This document shows positions 32,468 through 39,388 of a stretch of DNA of 39,388 nt, piece by piece (the stretch's first letter is position 1; every line of letters starts with the position of its first letter). The position numbers and the translations under genes were made by a program. This DNA comes from Eubacterium sp. CAG:786 (GTDB lineage Bacteria; Bacillota; Clostridia; Oscillospirales; Ruminococcaceae). The notes under the pieces are model-generated. The model did no database searches, was not told the origin of the DNA, and saw only the letters and a program-made list of their open reading frames with translations. The DNA is taken from assembly GCA_000432175.1 (NCBI GenBank), contig HF989447.1, positions 1 through 39,388 of the forward strand. The letters run 5' to 3'.

Positions 32468-34347
32468 ACTGACACCTCTTGGTTGTGTTTCTTTTCTTTT
32501 TCGGCGTACATAAGCTTGTCAGTGGATTTCACCATGAACTCTAAATCGTCCGTTTCATCAGTGCTGAACGACAAAATACCGACGCTTGCAGAAATCTTAT
32601 ACGGCTTGCCGGAAACCGAATTCACATTTTCAATGTATTCGTCAATCTTCTGATGAATATCAAAGCAGGGAAGTCCCCCGGGGATAACTGCCACCATTTC
32701 ATCACCGCCCCATCTCACGCAGAGAGAGCCGTCAGGGCAGCTGTTTTTCAGCGCTGAAGCAACCGTGAATATCGCAAAATCCCCATCGTCGTGACCATAG
32801 TTGTCGTTGATGTGCTTCAGTCCGTCAAGGTCGCTGAGTACTACCGTAAGCTTTCCACCGCATTTTTTCAGGAGTTCAGGGTAGTCGTTCTTCATCGCCG
32901 TCCGGTTAAGCAGATGCGTCAGCCCGTCGCAGCGGTACATCTCCTCTATCTTCTCAGAAAGAAAATGCTGGTAATGAAGCACTCTGAACGCGCCAAACGC
33001 CGAATTCAGAGTATTGACGATCTGCGTTGCCTTATAGTAATTCTGAATATCATAATTATGATAATTGAAGCAAACGTAACCCATTGTAATGCCCATGTAA
33101 TTGAGCGAAAAGATGATCAGCGGATCAGAGTGATCATTCAGAACATTCTCAAGATCAGGGTGCAGCGACATTGTATCTGCGTCATCAATCCTGCCATGCA
33201 TTGGGTTATCGGTGTTATAAATTATCTTGACCTTGTCAGAAAAAGGAGAACTGCAGGTAGGTTTAAGCGGGTCGTGGGTAGGATCCATGCATTCCGGAGA
33301 AAGCGCAATGAGCATGTCGTAAAAGTCATACTTATCAAGGACGTCAGCCACCTGGGAAAAATCACGGCAGACCAGTATCCGCGGCATCATTCGGAACATG
33401 TGCTCTTCCTCGGACTGATAGCGGTTAAACGAGTTATTTATATAAGTCAGTTCTGCGGAAGGGTCAATCAATCTTTCGGACGTGCAGCCGCAGCTTTCAG
33501 ATTTCTGCAGAACAGGAACCACCAGACGATGTTCCGGAACATGTTCGCCCCTGATAAGCTCCATTACCGTATCTGCGACTGTATCAGCAAGCTGTTCACT
33601 GCTGCACAGGCAGGTCGTCAGCCTGGGGTAGCAGTAATCCGCTTCGGCAATGCCGTCAAAGCCGGTCACGATGATGTCTTCAGGGACTCTCACGCCATGT
33701 CGTTTCAATGTGGTTATCGTCGTAATAGCCATAGAATCATTTGCGCAGATTATTGCCTGCGGAAGCCTGCGCCGACGTGTGAACAGCATTTCAACGGCTT
33801 GTTCAGTGGGCTGGCTCCAGAAATCCCCGTAGCTTATGTCATCGTCGCAGAAAGGCAGCTCAAGTTCTTCTGCAACCTTACGGACTACCTCGATACGCTC
33901 ATCAGAAAAAGCGTTGTCTTTGTAACCTGCGATCATATGGAAGTCGCACACATGGTGGTCCTGAAGCACATGCCGGACTATTTTCTCAAACCCGGCGTGA
34001 TAATCAAAGCCGACATCAGTGCAGCCCTCGCAGTTGGAATCTATTGCGATTACAGGTTTCCCATGAGATTTACTCTTGTTGATGATCTCGGCGATAACGT
34101 CCTTGTTTTTTATTGACTCACCGTGAATTATAACGGCGTCCGTTATATCATAATTTATCAGGTCAAAAACCGTTTTTTCGCCCTGCTCGTCAATGGAATT
34201 CCAGAAAAGATCAGACGGAGTGGAATATACCAGAAGGCGCGCGCCGTATTTGTCAAGCAGTTTGCTCATCGATGTTATGAATTTGTGATTTGTAGCGTCG
34301 TGGATACGCGGAATACACAAGGCGATTATATATTTTCCGTATATCAT
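32464..34347 (-). CDS. Soluble LacI-type ligand-binding domain fused to GGDEF (predicted diguanylate cyclase)
   Basis: A 627-residue cytoplasmic protein. Residues about 5-290 resemble the sugar-binding core of LacI-type regulators (FLINYDITDAVIIHGE, QAIICANDSMAITTITTLKR, DIIVTGFDGIAEADYCYPRLTT) but without the DNA-binding helix-turn-helix. A linker region of ~150 residues follows, then a GGDEF domain from CDGLTHLLNR to the C-terminus with active-site motif RWGGDEM (about residue 541-547). No transmembrane segment or signal peptide is present. The RxxD inhibitory site is not seen upstream of the motif. It probably makes cyclic-di-GMP in response to an intracellular ligand. RBS GAGGGGG. Confidence 0.88.
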   Translation of the reverse strand: MIYGKYIIALCIPRIHDATNHKFITSMSKLLDKYGARLLVYSTPSDLFWNSIDEQGEKTVFDLINYDITDAVIIHGESIKNKDVIAEIINKSKSHGKPVIAIDSNCEGCTDVGFDYHAGFEKIVRHVLQDHHVCDFHMIAGYKDNAFSDERIEVVRKVAEELELPFCDDDISYGDFWSQPTEQAVEMLFTRRRRLPQAIICANDSMAITTITTLKRHGVRVPEDIIVTGFDGIAEADYCYPRLTTCLCSSEQLADTVADTVMELIRGEHVPEHRLVVPVLQKSESCGCTSERLIDPSAELTYINNSFNRYQSEEEHMFRMMPRILVCRDFSQVADVLDKYDFYDMLIALSPECMDPTHDPLKPTCSSPFSDKVKIIYNTDNPMHGRIDDADTMSLHPDLENVLNDHSDPLIIFSLNYMGITMGYVCFNYHNYDIQNYYKATQIVNTLNSAFGAFRVLHYQHFLSEKIEEMYRCDGLTHLLNRTAMKNDYPELLKKCGGKLTVVLSDLDGLKHINDNYGHDDGDFAIFTVASALKNSCPDGSLCVRWGGDEMVAVIPGGLPCFDIHQKIDEYIENVNSVSGKPYKISASVGILSFSTDETDDLEFMVKSTDKLMYAEKEKKHNQEVSV

Positions 34348-34363
34348 CAGAACAGCCCCCTCG

Positions 34364-34398
34364 GTACATAATGTACATTATTTGATATAGTACATTAT
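34364..34398. repeat. Triple GTACAT(A/T)AT repeat over the promoter of the GGDEF gene
   Basis: Copies start at 34364, 34373 and 34390; the last overlaps the -10 box. This looks like a binding site for a repressor or self-regulator. Confidence 0.6.
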
Positions 34399-34422
34399 AA
34401 CATATTTCCGACCCGATTTCAA
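34394..34422 (-). promoter_or_regulatory. SigA promoter of the GGDEF-flavodoxin operon
   Basis: TTGAAA (34417-34422), 17-base spacer, TATAAT (34394-34399) on the minus strand. Confidence 0.82.
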
Positions 34423-34445
34423 GTGTCGCAGCAAATATTCACAAA

Positions 34446-34470
34446 AACAAAAGCAGGGGAACACCCTGCT
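34446..34470 (-). terminator. Terminator of the chemoreceptor gene
   Basis: Stem AGCAGGG/CCCTGCT (34452-34470), followed on the minus strand by TTTTGTTTTTG. Confidence 0.82.
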
Positions 34471-34481
34471 CTTGAAAGCGA

Positions 34482-36449
34482 TTATTCGGTTATGAATTTC
34501 CCGACCTCTGCAGCAAGCGTTGTTGCGAGTGCTGAAAGTTCCTCGCTGGAAGCGGCGCTTTCCTCTGCCGTCGCTGTGGTGGAATGCATACCGTTTTCAA
34601 TGTTGCTTATGCCTTCCGTCATATCGTTTACTGCCGCCTGCTGTTCAGCAGCCGCTTCGGTTATATCCTGCATCTGTTCGGAAATCCTGCTGATGCCATC
34701 AACTATGCTGTCCATTGCAGAGTGCGCGTCTGCGGCAAGTTTGGTGCCCTTATCCACCGCTGTCAGCGAATCGTTGATGAGGGCAGTGGTGTTCTGAGCG
34801 GCTTCCGCGCTCTTTGCCGCAAGGTTTCCGACCTCGCCGGCTACTACTGCAAAGCCCTTTCCGGCTTCACCGGCTCTCGCAGCTTCAATGGAAGCATTCA
34901 GTGCAAGTATATTTGTCTGGAACGCGATATCTTCGATGGTCTTTATTATATTCTTGATGGAAGCAGACTTCTCTTTGATGTTCTCTACAGCCTCAAGCAG
35001 CTGCTGCATCAGCTCTCCGCCTTCCCGGGCGTTGTTGTTTGCTTCCTCTGCGAGGGCTGCTACATTGCTTGAAACATTAGCGGTGTTGTCAGCCTTTTTC
35101 TGGATAGCTGTAATAGTCGTGGAGATCTTGTCTACAGCTTCCGCTTCCTTTATGGCAGTTTCGGAAAGGCTCGCAGAGCCCTCTGCTACCTGCTCAGCGC
35201 CGGACTGGATATTGCTTACGCTGTTCTTGACCGCGCCCATAGCGGAATTCATTGCAGAGGATATCTGGTTGAGAGAATTGCCTATTATTACAAAATCACC
35301 ATGATAATCCTGCTGGGAACTTACAGTGAGGTCGCCGTCAGCCATAGGCTCCAGTACCTCGGTTATATCGTTGATATATGTACGCAGCGTTTCCACGGTG
35401 TTGTAGAGGGATTCCTGCAGGATAAGCGTTTCGTCGTTCGGTGCGTCAACAACGAATGGGGTCTTGACGTCGCCCTCGGAAAGAAGCTTCAGGCGTTCCG
35501 CAGATTTTGCAATGGGGAATGCGATATTATTTGCGACCTTGATGCAGATAAATACGCCAAAGCAGATAAGAAGCAGTGAAATTCCAGCGCCTGACACAAG
35601 GCTGAGCATTACATTTTTGATAACCTGGTCGAAATTGCCACTGACTACGATGGTCCAGCCGTCGGTCCCGTCAAGAGGCATGTAGTATGCCATCATATTA
35701 TCGGTGCCGTTGTTGTACATGTAAACTCCCGAGCCGTTGTTCATGGTATTCTCAGCGAGTTTCTTCAGGCTGGGTGTTTCGCTGTTGAGGTAGTTAGTCA
35801 TGCTTGTAACAATGCTGAGGTCGCTGGAAGCAACTACCTGACCGTTCTTGTCAAGAACGATAATATTGCTGCCCTGACCGATGTCGATGCGATCGAGTCC
35901 GTTAGAGAACAGGGAAGTATCAAGACCACCATATACTACGTATTTAACTCCCCCGGCAGAAGCTGGCGCAGCCATCATAGTGGTAACGGTACCGTCCGTC
36001 TTTCTGATAACCGGCGCTGAAATAGATATCTCGCCATTGAGCGCCTTCTGAAAATATTCTCTGTCAGCGAGGTTTGTGTCATTGTATGTGTTTCCATTTT
36101 CATATGCAATGGAATAATCCTTGAACAGAGCGGTCTTCGCCAGAGTTTCAAGGGTCTTTTTCCTGGTAGCGAGGGGAACAGACTGATCAAATACGGATTT
36201 CTCATTCGCCACTGATTCAATTTCCAGTGTCAATGAGTTGATCGTATTTGAAATAACTTCTCCATACGCCTCTGCCATTGACTTTGTCTGACTTTCATAG
36301 CTTGTGTTATACGCCGAAGTTACGCTAACGCTCATAACTACCATAAGAGAACAAATGCACACCAGAACGCTCAACACAGATAGTCTTAGAATGCGGTACT
36401 TTATCTTTGTACTGCGTGCTGTCTTGACTGTTTCTCTTTTTTTGCTCAT
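34482..36449 (-). CDS. Methyl-accepting chemotaxis protein with dCache sensor
   Basis: A 655-residue transmembrane receptor. One membrane segment (about 23-45) precedes an extracellular dCache domain (about 50-285; NLADREYFQKALNG, PVIRKTDGTV, GGLDTSLFSNGLD). A second membrane segment (about 290-310), a HAMP linker and the long helical signalling domain follow, with the conserved tip EAARAGEAGKGFAVVAGEV near residues 510-530. It should relay ligand binding to CheA/CheW. No che or flagellar genes are in the window. RBS CCGGAGG precedes ATG 36449, and a promoter lies at 36518-36546. Confidence 0.94.
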   Translation of the reverse strand: MSKKRETVKTARSTKIKYRILRLSVLSVLVCICSLMVVMSVSVTSAYNTSYESQTKSMAEAYGEVISNTINSLTLEIESVANEKSVFDQSVPLATRKKTLETLAKTALFKDYSIAYENGNTYNDTNLADREYFQKALNGEISISAPVIRKTDGTVTTMMAAPASAGGVKYVVYGGLDTSLFSNGLDRIDIGQGSNIIVLDKNGQVVASSDLSIVTSMTNYLNSETPSLKKLAENTMNNGSGVYMYNNGTDNMMAYYMPLDGTDGWTIVVSGNFDQVIKNVMLSLVSGAGISLLLICFGVFICIKVANNIAFPIAKSAERLKLLSEGDVKTPFVVDAPNDETLILQESLYNTVETLRTYINDITEVLEPMADGDLTVSSQQDYHGDFVIIGNSLNQISSAMNSAMGAVKNSVSNIQSGAEQVAEGSASLSETAIKEAEAVDKISTTITAIQKKADNTANVSSNVAALAEEANNNAREGGELMQQLLEAVENIKEKSASIKNIIKTIEDIAFQTNILALNASIEAARAGEAGKGFAVVAGEVGNLAAKSAEAAQNTTALINDSLTAVDKGTKLAADAHSAMDSIVDGISRISEQMQDITEAAAEQQAAVNDMTEGISNIENGMHSTTATAEESAASSEELSALATTLAAEVGKFITE

Positions 36450-36517
36450 GTTTTAATGCCTCCGGAAGATTTAATAGGTACTGATGGCATTCAAAAAATA
36501 CCATAGTTTTCAAAATT

Positions 36518-36546
36518 ATTATAACATAATTTATAGAAAAAATCAA
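36518..36546 (-). promoter_or_regulatory. SigA promoter of the chemoreceptor gene
   Basis: TTGATT (36541-36546), 17-base spacer, TATAAT (36518-36523) on the minus strand. I see no SigD-type chemotaxis promoter. The remainder of 36547-36733 is AT-rich with no gene. Confidence 0.72.
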
Positions 36547-36733
36547 CATTTGCCCTATATAATTTTAATACAAATTATCGTTTTGGTAATATGTGCAAAT
36601 TCGCGCAGGGATTTTTTAAAAAAATAAACATATGCGTTGTGCACTATAAACAATTTTGCTTGCAAAAATATGTTAACAATATATAAAACAACCGAAAAAC
36701 ATATATGATTTTCCCCAAATCGTCCGACTGCAA

Positions 36734-36762
36734 TTGACTTAAATCGAGAAAAGATGTAAAAT
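36734..36762 (+). promoter_or_regulatory. Plus-strand promoter reading antisense into a lipoprotein gene
   Basis: TTGACT (36734-36739), 17-base spacer, TAAAAT (36757-36762). It ends on the last codon of the minus-strand lipoprotein gene and points into it. No plus-strand ORF explains it. Confidence 0.45.
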
Positions 36763-37580
36763 TAGCTTTGGATCTGAGATTCAACGACATCCGGTATGTC
36801 GTCTTCCGGAACTTCCTCAGTCGGAACTTCCGGCTGATATCCGGACAGGTCTACATCGTCATATGTAATGCTGCTCCAGCCGGAAGCTGTGAACATACTG
36901 ACCGTATAGCTGTCAACATCGCTGCGCCAGCCGTTTTCGTCCTTTACCCAGAGATTGAGCACCACCATGTCGTTTTCAGATATAAGGTACTCGACCCCTG
37001 CGAGGTCTTTTCCGGTCTGGGCCTTGTAATAATTCTCAGCCATTTTCGCAAGTCTTGCGGCAGGGTAGAACGTGAAATCTCCCGCAGAAACATCTGACAG
37101 GAACGTCAGTTCGTCCTGCGTGCCAAGAAACGTCATATGGATTATCACATGTCCCTCGTCAGTGCGCTCCAGTTCGGCATTGTACGGTGTGAATTCCTCG
37201 CCGACATACATCGTCATTGTGCTCCCGTCGATGGAATATGTAAAATCGATCCCGTCTGCGTCGGCCATGGGTATCATTTTTCCATGAAGCCCGTCCTGGT
37301 CGAAAATATAGAAATTGCCTGTATCGTCGGTATTCAGCGAAGTCCACACGCCGGGTGTGAAATAATCAGACGGCGTGATGTTCAGCGACTGCACCGGGTC
37401 TGCGGGGCTAAGTTCCTCATCGCCGATTTCGTCCATGGTTCCCGTGAAAGGCGCTTCGTCAGAAGTTGTTTCGCGAGTATCAGCTGTGGCTTCCGCAGTC
37501 TGCGGCAGCGTTTCGCGTTCGGTCGTATTACAGCCGCACAGAAGCAGCGGGGCAAGAAACAGTAAATACTTGATTTTCAT
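36762..37580 (-). CDS. Lipoprotein of unknown function
   Basis: A 272-residue predicted lipoprotein (signal peptide ending LLLCGC, Cys17), followed by a Thr/Glu/Ala-rich linker of about 40 residues. The globular part is rich in aromatic residues and beta strands (FTPGVWTSLN, GNFYIFDQDG, TYSIDGSTMTMYVG), with an acidic Pro/Glu/Val tail (EVPTEEVPEDDIPD). I do not recognise the family. It stands alone with a consensus promoter at 37609-37637 and RBS CGGAGGG. No convincing terminator follows its stop. Confidence 0.8.
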   Translation of the reverse strand: MKIKYLLFLAPLLLCGCNTTERETLPQTAEATADTRETTSDEAPFTGTMDEIGDEELSPADPVQSLNITPSDYFTPGVWTSLNTDDTGNFYIFDQDGLHGKMIPMADADGIDFTYSIDGSTMTMYVGEEFTPYNAELERTDEGHVIIHMTFLGTQDELTFLSDVSAGDFTFYPAARLAKMAENYYKAQTGKDLAGVEYLISENDMVVLNLWVKDENGWRSDVDSYTVSMFTASGWSSITYDDVDLSGYQPEVPTEEVPEDDIPDVVESQIQS

Positions 37581-37608
37581 AAGATCCCTCCGGATAATTT
37601 ATGAAATC

Positions 37609-37637
37609 AGTGTAGCATATTTTTGTTGTGCTGTCAA
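37609..37637 (-). promoter_or_regulatory. SigA promoter of the lipoprotein gene
   Basis: Perfect TTGACA (37632-37637), 17-base spacer, TACACT (37609-37614) on the minus strand. Confidence 0.78.
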
Positions 37638-37681
37638 TCACATTTTGTCCCATAATCAGCATAATGCCGTGGTTTTTCCCC

Positions 37682-37710
37682 TTGACCTGCAATTCCAGAA
37701 TATGTATAAT
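37682..37710 (+). promoter_or_regulatory. SigA promoter of mntP
   Basis: TTGACC (37682-37687), 17-base spacer and perfect TATAAT (37705-37710). The leader is only about 25 bases, too short for a yybP-ykoY manganese riboswitch. Confidence 0.82.
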
Positions 37711-37729
37711 TAATGTATCACTATTCTGG
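37695..37729. repeat. Inverted repeat spanning the mntP promoter
   Basis: 8-bp arms CCAGAATA (37695-37702) and TATTCTGG (37722-37729) flank the -10 and transcript start symmetrically. It is a candidate operator for a metal-responsive regulator. Confidence 0.5.
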
Positions 37730-37740
37730 GAGGTAATGAA

Positions 37741-38304
37741 ATGGGAACAGCTGGACTGATACTGGTGGCGCTGAGCCTTTCAATGGACGCATTCGCTGTG
37801 TCCGTCTGCAAGGGACTTTCGCTGGGCAAAATACGCCTGCGCCACATGCTCACTGTAGGAGCGTGGTTTGGGATTTTTCAGGCGCTAATGCCGCTGATAG
37901 GGTACCTGCTGGGTAGTACGCTGTCGAATATCGTCGCAGAATTCGACCACTGGATAGCATGCGCCCTGCTTGTGATAATAGGCGGAAATATGGTGCGCGA
38001 AGCGGTATTCTCAGACGAAGAGGAACCGCAGGAGCCGTCGCTGTCCCCGGCAGCAATGATCATGCCAGCAATCGCAACTAGTATTGACGCGCTCGCCGTC
38101 GGGGTGACTTTCGCGTTTCTTGATGTGCCGGTCGCAGCGGCTGTTGTGACTATCGGGCTGGTGGCATTCGCAGTTTCAGCGCTTGGTGTGAAGCTTGGAA
38201 GCATATTCGGTGAAAAATACAGCACCGGCGCCGAAATAACCGGTGGAATCGCACTTATTCTATTGGGAATGAAAATACTTGCCGAGGGGCTCGGGTGGTT
38301 CTGA
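37741..38304 (+). CDS. mntP: Manganese efflux pump MntP
   Basis: A 187-residue membrane protein with six segments that exports Mn2+ when it is in excess. The two family repeats are visible: LSLSMDAFAVSVCKGLSLG near the N-terminus and ATSIDALAVGVTFAFLDV in the second half, each with the key Asp. A short charged cytoplasmic loop (FSDEEEPQEPS) separates them. RBS GGGAGG precedes ATG 37741. Unlike many homologs, no riboswitch precedes it. It ends 17 bases before the palindromic element. Confidence 0.94.
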   Translation: MGTAGLILVALSLSMDAFAVSVCKGLSLGKIRLRHMLTVGAWFGIFQALMPLIGYLLGSTLSNIVAEFDHWIACALLVIIGGNMVREAVFSDEEEPQEPSLSPAAMIMPAIATSIDALAVGVTFAFLDVPVAAAVVTIGLVAFAVSALGVKLGSIFGEKYSTGAEITGGIALILLGMKILAEGLGWF

Positions 38305-38321
38305 GGCATTCATAAATATAA

Positions 38322-38483
38322 GGTAACCTCTAAAAACCTCCTTCACGGCAGATTTCTATGACTTATATCATCTGTTGCGTTACCAAACCTTGAAATACAT
38401 CCAGTATTACTGCGGTTTGACGCCTAGCATCTGATATAAGTCATGTACGAAATCTGCTCGTGTCCCGGTTTTTAGAGGTTACC
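38322..38483. mobile_element. Palindromic MITE-like element
   Basis: 162 bp bounded by a 17-bp perfect terminal inverted repeat, GGTAACCTCTAAAAACC (38322-38338) and its complement (38467-38483). Further nested pairs are GCAGATTTC (38348-38356) with GAAATCTGC (38449-38457), and GACTTATATCA (38360-38370) with TGATATAAGTC (38432-38442). The whole element can fold into one long hairpin. It codes for nothing. ATAAATAT occurs at 38312-38319 and again at 38484-38491, so an 8-bp target duplication is possible, offset by two bases on the left. Confidence 0.8.
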
Positions 38484-38515
38484 ATAAATATGTGTAGAAA
38501 ACAGGAGAGAGAAAA

Positions 38516-38881
38516 ATGAAATTCGTTAAACAATTCGGCATAATACTGCTGATAACGTTTATCGGGGAAGTTCTGCACGAACTGCTCCCGATACCTGTCC
38601 CGGCAGGGATATACGGCATAGTGCTGCTGTTCATCTTCCTTAAAACGAAGCTTATCCCGGTGAGCGAAGTCAAGGAAGCTTCCAGCTTTCTGATACAGAT
38701 AATGCCGATAATGTTCATTCCGGCGGCCGTGGGACTTATCGACACATGGGATATTCTTGCGCCCTCGTGGATACAGTTTCTGATAGTGACTGTTGTGACC
38801 ACCGTAGTGGTACTTGCGGTTTCTGGGCTTGTGACGCAGGCCGTTATCCGTCTGCGCAATAAAAAAGGAGGCAAGGCATGA
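38516..38881 (+). CDS. lrgA: LrgA/CidA-family holin-like membrane protein
   Basis: A 121-residue membrane protein with four predicted segments (FGIILLITFIGEVLHELLP, GIYGIVLLFIFLK, FLIQIMPIMFIPAAVGL, QFLIVTVVTTVVVLAVSG), typical of the CidA/LrgA family. The family is linked to control of murein hydrolase activity and, in some bacteria, to pyruvate or glycolate transport. RBS AGGAG precedes ATG 38516. The stop overlaps the next start (ATGA). The palindromic element lies 32 bases upstream, where a promoter would be expected; none is clear. Confidence 0.88.
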   Translation: MKFVKQFGIILLITFIGEVLHELLPIPVPAGIYGIVLLFIFLKTKLIPVSEVKEASSFLIQIMPIMFIPAAVGLIDTWDILAPSWIQFLIVTVVTTVVVLAVSGLVTQAVIRLRNKKGGKA

Positions 38882-39388
38882 GCGAATTTCTTTCTAACTC
38901 CGCTTATTTCGGGGTGCTTATCAGTCTTGCGGCGTATGGTCTTGGCTCGCTGTTAAGGAAAAAGTTCAAGTCGCCGCTCATCAACCCGCTGCTGATATCG
39001 ATAATCCTGACTATACCCGCTATAGTTCTTCTGAACATCGATTACCAGACTTACGAAGAGGGCGCGCATTATCTTTCGTGGCTGCTTACCCCGGCGACTG
39101 TCGCTCTCGCCGTGCCGCTCTATGAGCAGTTCGAGCTTCTGAAAAAGAACATCGCAGCAATAATCGCAGGCGTGACTGCCGGCGTACTCACAAGTCTTGG
39201 CAGTGTGCTTGGGCTTGCGGTGCTTTTCGGATTTTCCCACGAGGAATATATCACGTTCCTGCCGAAGTCGATAACAACAGCCATCGGAATGGGCGTTGCC
39301 GAGGAAAACGGCGGTATAGTACCGATCACGGTCGGCGTAATAATCATAACAGGCGTTGTCGGAAACATGCTCGGTGAACTCCTGCTGA
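38878..39388 (+). CDS. lrgB: LrgB/CidB-family membrane protein, 3' end outside window
   Basis: About 170 residues of a roughly 230-residue polytopic protein, open to the window end. It overlaps the lrgA stop by ATGA. Family motifs are AYGLGSLLRKKFKSPLINPLL and FLPKSITTAIGMGVAEENGG, the PKS-TT block typical of LrgB. It is expected to form a complex with LrgA in the membrane. Truncation is due to the window edge and not to mutation. Confidence 0.9.
   Translation, partial: MSEFLSNSAYFGVLISLAAYGLGSLLRKKFKSPLINPLLISIILTIPAIVLLNIDYQTYEEGAHYLSWLLTPATVALAVPLYEQFELLKKNIAAIIAGVTAGVLTSLGSVLGLAVLFGFSHEEYITFLPKSITTAIGMGVAEENGGIVPITVGVIIITGVVGNMLGELLL

Noticed and set aside
32791..34116. 441-codon plus-strand open frame
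   Set aside because: Antisense to the sensor-GGDEF gene, whose domains are clear; no RBS and no recognisable domain.
36547..36733. SigD-type chemotaxis promoter upstream of the chemoreceptor gene
   Set aside because: I found no TAAA-N15-GCCGATAA arrangement at a sensible distance; a SigA-like promoter explains the gene.

Overview
The window looks like chromosome of an anaerobic, fermentative, low-to-mid GC Firmicute of the class Clostridia, most like a Ruminococcus-type Oscillospiraceae. That is inference. The signs are near-consensus SigA promoters (TTGACA-17-TATAAT), a tRNA-Cys T-box leader, clostridial-type AdhE with a Rex-like operator, fermentative D-lactate dehydrogenase, many cyclophilin lipoproteins, and frequent TTG/GTG starts at translationally coupled junctions. 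There are no phage genes, transposase genes or CRISPR arrays. The only mobile-looking element is a 162-bp palindromic MITE-like sequence at 38322-38483.

Layout. 1-694: 5' part of ldhA (minus), cut by the window edge. 865-951: tRNA-Leu(UAA) with its own promoter and terminator. 1134-3874: GH31 alpha-glycosidase overlapped by sfsA. 3910-9134: a minus-strand operon led by a Cys-specific T-box: cysE, cysS, then three paralogous cyclophilin-type lipoproteins, the first of which has lost its active site. 9172-10021: three small unrecognised proteins in a row. 10162-11940: metallophosphodiesterase, birA and a CYTH-domain protein, plus strand. 11947-15481: a MocR-type regulator divergent from a tocopherol-cyclase-like gene coupled to a membrane-protein gene; this MocR has Met where the PLP-binding Lys should be. 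15515-17431: Xre-AbrB regulator with a two-gene ABC-2 exporter. 17558-19011: a secreted CAP-domain protein and a cysteine-cluster (YkgJ-like) protein. 19367-23415: marR with a heterodimeric ABC exporter that has one degenerate and one consensus ATP site.

23491-31807 (all minus): an APH/choline-kinase-like protein, adhE (preceded by a Rex-type palindrome and a second palindrome), a LysR regulator, a lipoprotein and ilvBN (acetolactate synthase). 31982-34347: a soluble sugar-binding-protein/GGDEF fusion that overlaps a flavodoxin-like gene. 34482-36449: a dCache chemoreceptor. 36762-37580: a lipoprotein of unknown role. 37741-39388: mntP (Mn efflux), the MITE-like element, and lrgA-lrgB, the latter cut by the window end.

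Together the genes describe redox-balanced fermentation (ldhA, adhE with a Rex-like site, ilvBN), cysteine supply sensed through tRNA-Cys charging, glycan use (GH31), and several self-contained regulator-plus-transporter modules. The observations I rate highest are the MocR lacking its PLP lysine, the T-box operon ending in three cyclophilins, the soluble sensor-GGDEF protein coupled to a flavodoxin with GTACAT repeats at its promoter, and the palindromic element between mntP and lrgAB.
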